Assembly: GCA_026713505.1 (NCBI GenBank)
Contig: JAPOOH010000242.1
Location: forward strand, 1-6,595
From: Chloroflexota bacterium
GTDB taxonomy: Bacteria > Chloroflexota > Dehalococcoidia > Lucifugimonadales > Australimonadaceae
Length of the DNA stretch: 6,595 nt
Direction: 5' to 3'
Positions 4,599 to 6,595 of this stretch are shown here, piece by piece. Each line of letters begins with the position of its first letter. Position 1 is the first letter of the stretch. The notes beneath the pieces were generated by a model that was not told where the DNA came from, ran no database searches, and was given only the letters and a program-made list of their open reading frames with translations. The position numbers were made by a program, and so were the translations under genes.

Positions 4599-6308
4599 AT
4601 GGCCAGCCGAAGTGAGATCGTCGTCCGCTTTGCAGGCGAGGGCGGCCAGGGAGTCGTGACCGCAGCCGAGATGTTGGCTAGTGCAGCCACCGGCGTCGGC
4701 TACCACGCACTCACCTTTGCCACCTTCCCCTCCCAGATCCTCGGAGGCCCCACCTGGACGCAGGCGCGCATCGCCCGCGTCCCCGTGCTGAGCCCCGGCG
4801 ACGCCCTGGACATCCTCGTCGCCTTCAACGACGAGGCCTACCATGAGCACCGCTCCGAGGTGCACGACGGAGGCATCATCCTCCTCGACCCTTCCGTGAC
4901 CCCCCTGCCTGAGGAGGAACGCCGCTGCGTCTCCGTCCCCTTCGACGAGCTGGCAAAGCAGACCGGCGAGTCCCGCGCCGCCAACATGGTGGTCATGGGC
5001 GGCCTCTCCAAGCTCATCAACATGCCAGTCCATTACTTCAAGGACTTCGTCTCCAAGCGGTTCGCGGGCCGCGACAAGGTCATCGAGGCCAATCACATGG
5101 CCCTGGACCTCGGACTCGCCCACCTCGCAGAGGAAGACCCCATCAGCGACCTCGGCGAGCCCGAAAAGCCGGACTACCCCCAGGTCTTCATCAAGGGCAA
5201 CGACGCCCTCTCCATAGGCGCGCTCCACGCCGGGATCGACTTCTACTTCGGCTACCCCATCTCCCCCGCGACTCCCGTCCTCATCTACATGGAGCGCAAC
5301 CTCGTCGGCGAGGGCAAGTTCGCCTACCAGGCCAGCTCCGAGATCGAGGCCATCACCGGCATCGTCGGAGCAGGCTTCGCCGGCAAGAAGTCCATGACCG
5401 CCACATCCGGCCCCGGCTTCACCCTCATGGGCGAGGGCATCGGCCTCGCCTGGATGGCCGAGATCCCCTGCGTCATCGTGGATGTCCAGCGCGGTGGCCC
5501 TGCCACCGGACTCCCCACGAAGACCGAGCAGTCGGACCTCCTTGCCGCGCTCAGCCCCGCCCACGGCGACTCCTCGATCCCCGTCATCGCTGTGGGTACC
5601 GTGGAGGAGTGCTTCTTCGCCGCCGTCCAGGCCTTCAACTGGGCCGAGCGATACCAGGGCCCCGTCATCCTGCTCAGTGAACACTCGCTCGCCGAGCGCG
5701 CGCAGAACATCCCGCGCCCGGACCTCGCCGCCACCCCCGTGGAAACCAGGAACTTCTACACCGGGCAGAACGGCTCCCTCCGCTACGAGTCGCAGGAGGT
5801 CTCCCCCTTCCCCGCGCCAGGTGGCGCCGGCGCATACATCGCCAACGGCTCCGAGCACGACATCTACGGCGACACCACCCACCTCGCCAAGTACCACATC
5901 CACATGACCGAGCGACGCTTCAACAAGCTCAAACTGCTGGAGGACGCCGCCTATGAGAGCGACAATGCTTCCGCGTCGGTCGCCGTCATCCCGTGGGGCG
6001 GTTCCAAGGGCTCCGCTCTGGAGGCCTGGCACAAACTGCGGGACGCGGGCGTGGACATCGCTTGGTACTACACCATGTTCCTCAACCCCCTGTCGCCGGC
6101 CCTGCTGGAAGAGTTGCGCTCCAAGGACCTCGTTATCGTCCCTGAGCTCAACTACCAGGGGCAGTTCGCGAGCGTGTTGCGCTCTCACGGCGTCAAGGCG
6201 GAGGCCCTCACCCAGTACACCGGCTTGCCGTTCCGCCCCACGGAACTGAGCGAGCGTATCCGGACGCGCCTGGCGGAATCCAGGCAACCCCAGGCGGTGA
6301 ACGCATGA
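4599..6308 (+). CDS. korA: 2-Oxoacid:ferredoxin oxidoreductase, gamma-alpha fusion subunit (KorA type)
   Basis: The 569-residue protein is the large subunit of a two-subunit enzyme that, with KorB, oxidatively decarboxylates a 2-oxoacid (most likely 2-oxoglutarate to succinyl-CoA) and passes electrons to ferredoxin, or runs in reverse. Residues 5-180 are the gamma domain, with the GEGGQGV motif at 13-19. The alpha (pyrimidine-binding) domain starts near 195: FGYPISPAT at 217-225, the SSEIEAI segment with Glu248 in the position of the thiamine-activating glutamate, TSGPGFTLM at 269-277, and VDVQRGGPATGLPTKTEQSDL around 294-314. The transketolase C-terminal-like domain occupies about 455-550 (VAVIPWGGSKGSALEA). 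The chosen ATG has GGAGGA eight bases upstream; a longer in-frame reading from 4485 would enter the leader and has no homology. It overlaps korB by ATGA. Substrate (2-oxoglutarate against other 2-oxoacids) is inferred from the citrate synthase neighbour. Confidence 0.9.
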   Translation: MASRSEIVVRFAGEGGQGVVTAAEMLASAATGVGYHALTFATFPSQILGGPTWTQARIARVPVLSPGDALDILVAFNDEAYHEHRSEVHDGGIILLDPSVTPLPEEERRCVSVPFDELAKQTGESRAANMVVMGGLSKLINMPVHYFKDFVSKRFAGRDKVIEANHMALDLGLAHLAEEDPISDLGEPEKPDYPQVFIKGNDALSIGALHAGIDFYFGYPISPATPVLIYMERNLVGEGKFAYQASSEIEAITGIVGAGFAGKKSMTATSGPGFTLMGEGIGLAWMAEIPCVIVDVQRGGPATGLPTKTEQSDLLAALSPAHGDSSIPVIAVGTVEECFFAAVQAFNWAERYQGPVILLSEHSLAERAQNIPRPDLAATPVETRNFYTGQNGSLRYESQEVSPFPAPGGAGAYIANGSEHDIYGDTTHLAKYHIHMTERRFNKLKLLEDAAYESDNASASVAVIPWGGSKGSALEAWHKLRDAGVDIAWYYTMFLNPLSPALLEELRSKDLVIVPELNYQGQFASVLRSHGVKAEALTQYTGLPFRPTELSERIRTRLAESRQPQAVNA

Positions 6309-6595
6309 CAGGTACAGCCAAGAACCCCGAGTACGACTTCCTCTGGTGCCCCGGATGCGGCGACTTCGGCGTACGACGCGCCCTCGAGTTCGCCATGCGC
6401 GACTGGAATATCGAGCGCGAGACCCCTATGCACGACAACGTCGTCGTGGCGGGGATCGGCTGCTCCGGCAACCTCGTCCACCTCTACGAGGGCGACCAGC
6501 CCTACGGCTTCCACGGCATCCACGGACGCTCACTGCCTATCGCCCTCGGCGTCAAGATGGCGCGAGAGGACCTCAACGTCGTCGTCGTCGCGGGC
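6305..6595 (+). CDS. korB: 2-Oxoacid:ferredoxin oxidoreductase beta subunit (KorB type), N-terminal part
   Basis: The first 97 codons of the thiamine-diphosphate-binding beta subunit are present and the frame is open at the window edge. WCPGCGDFGV at 14-23 supplies Cys15 and Cys18, and GIGCSGN at 50-56 supplies Cys53; in this family these bind the [4Fe-4S] cluster, with a fourth Cys further on. HGRSLPIALGVKMA at 73-86 is the conserved stretch just before the thiamine-diphosphate motif GDGD, and the window ends at VVVVAG, immediately ahead of it. The ATG overlaps the korA TGA (ATGA), so translation is probably coupled; only a weak AGGCGGTGA precedes it. Leucine is usual where GIHGR has Ile72/Gly71, a minor variation. 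Typical family length is about 280-340 residues, so roughly two thirds of the gene lies beyond the edge. Confidence 0.9.
   Translation, partial: MTGTAKNPEYDFLWCPGCGDFGVRRALEFAMRDWNIERETPMHDNVVVAGIGCSGNLVHLYEGDQPYGFHGIHGRSLPIALGVKMAREDLNVVVVAG

Noticed and set aside
4137..6287. A 716-codon open frame antisense to korA and the intergenic region
   Set aside because: It mirrors korA, whose GC-rich third positions remove stops from the opposite strand. The translation is Gly/Val/Asp/Leu-rich with no domain, while the plus frame has complete KorA motifs.

Overview
The window is 6.6 kb of GC-rich bacterial chromosome with ordinary housekeeping genes. GC content, a set of strong Shine-Dalgarno sites, and a small Cys/His protein of a type I associate with Chloroflexota (Dehalococcoidia-like) genomes suggest an uncultured Chloroflexota member. 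This placement is an inference from protein style, not from a marker gene. The first ~110 bases are G- then C-homopolymer sequence that looks like a contig end or assembly error. The last gene runs off the right edge.

Layout, left to right. A peroxiredoxin C-terminus (+) ends at 346 and is followed by a near-perfect intrinsic terminator (359-402). A tRNA m1A58 methyltransferase gene, trmI (+, 416-1243), starts only 13 bases after that hairpin. It converges on a MidA/NDUFAF7-type methyltransferase (-, 1351-2517); the ~107-base gap holds a dispersed-repeat-like palindrome and a second hairpin. Upstream of the MidA gene on the same strand are a 63-residue CxHH...CxxC protein (2635-2826) and citrate synthase (2856-3995), probably one transcript.

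A ~600-base divergent intergenic region (3996-4598) separates citrate synthase from korA (+, 4599-6308), which encodes a gamma-alpha fusion subunit of a 2-oxoacid:ferredoxin oxidoreductase. korB (+, 6305 to the edge) overlaps korA by an ATGA. The intergenic region has a good sigma-70-like promoter facing each way (TTGACA boxes at 4249-4244 minus and 4453-4458 plus), a nested dyad between them, and folded leaders on both sides.

Together, citrate synthase makes citrate from oxaloacetate and acetyl-CoA, and KorAB most likely interconverts 2-oxoglutarate and succinyl-CoA using ferredoxin. The divergent pair is therefore a small TCA-cycle control point. I found no mobile element, CRISPR array, tRNA or rRNA, and no clearly new multi-gene system. 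The items most worth a second look are the small zinc-binding-type protein behind citrate synthase and the shared regulatory region.
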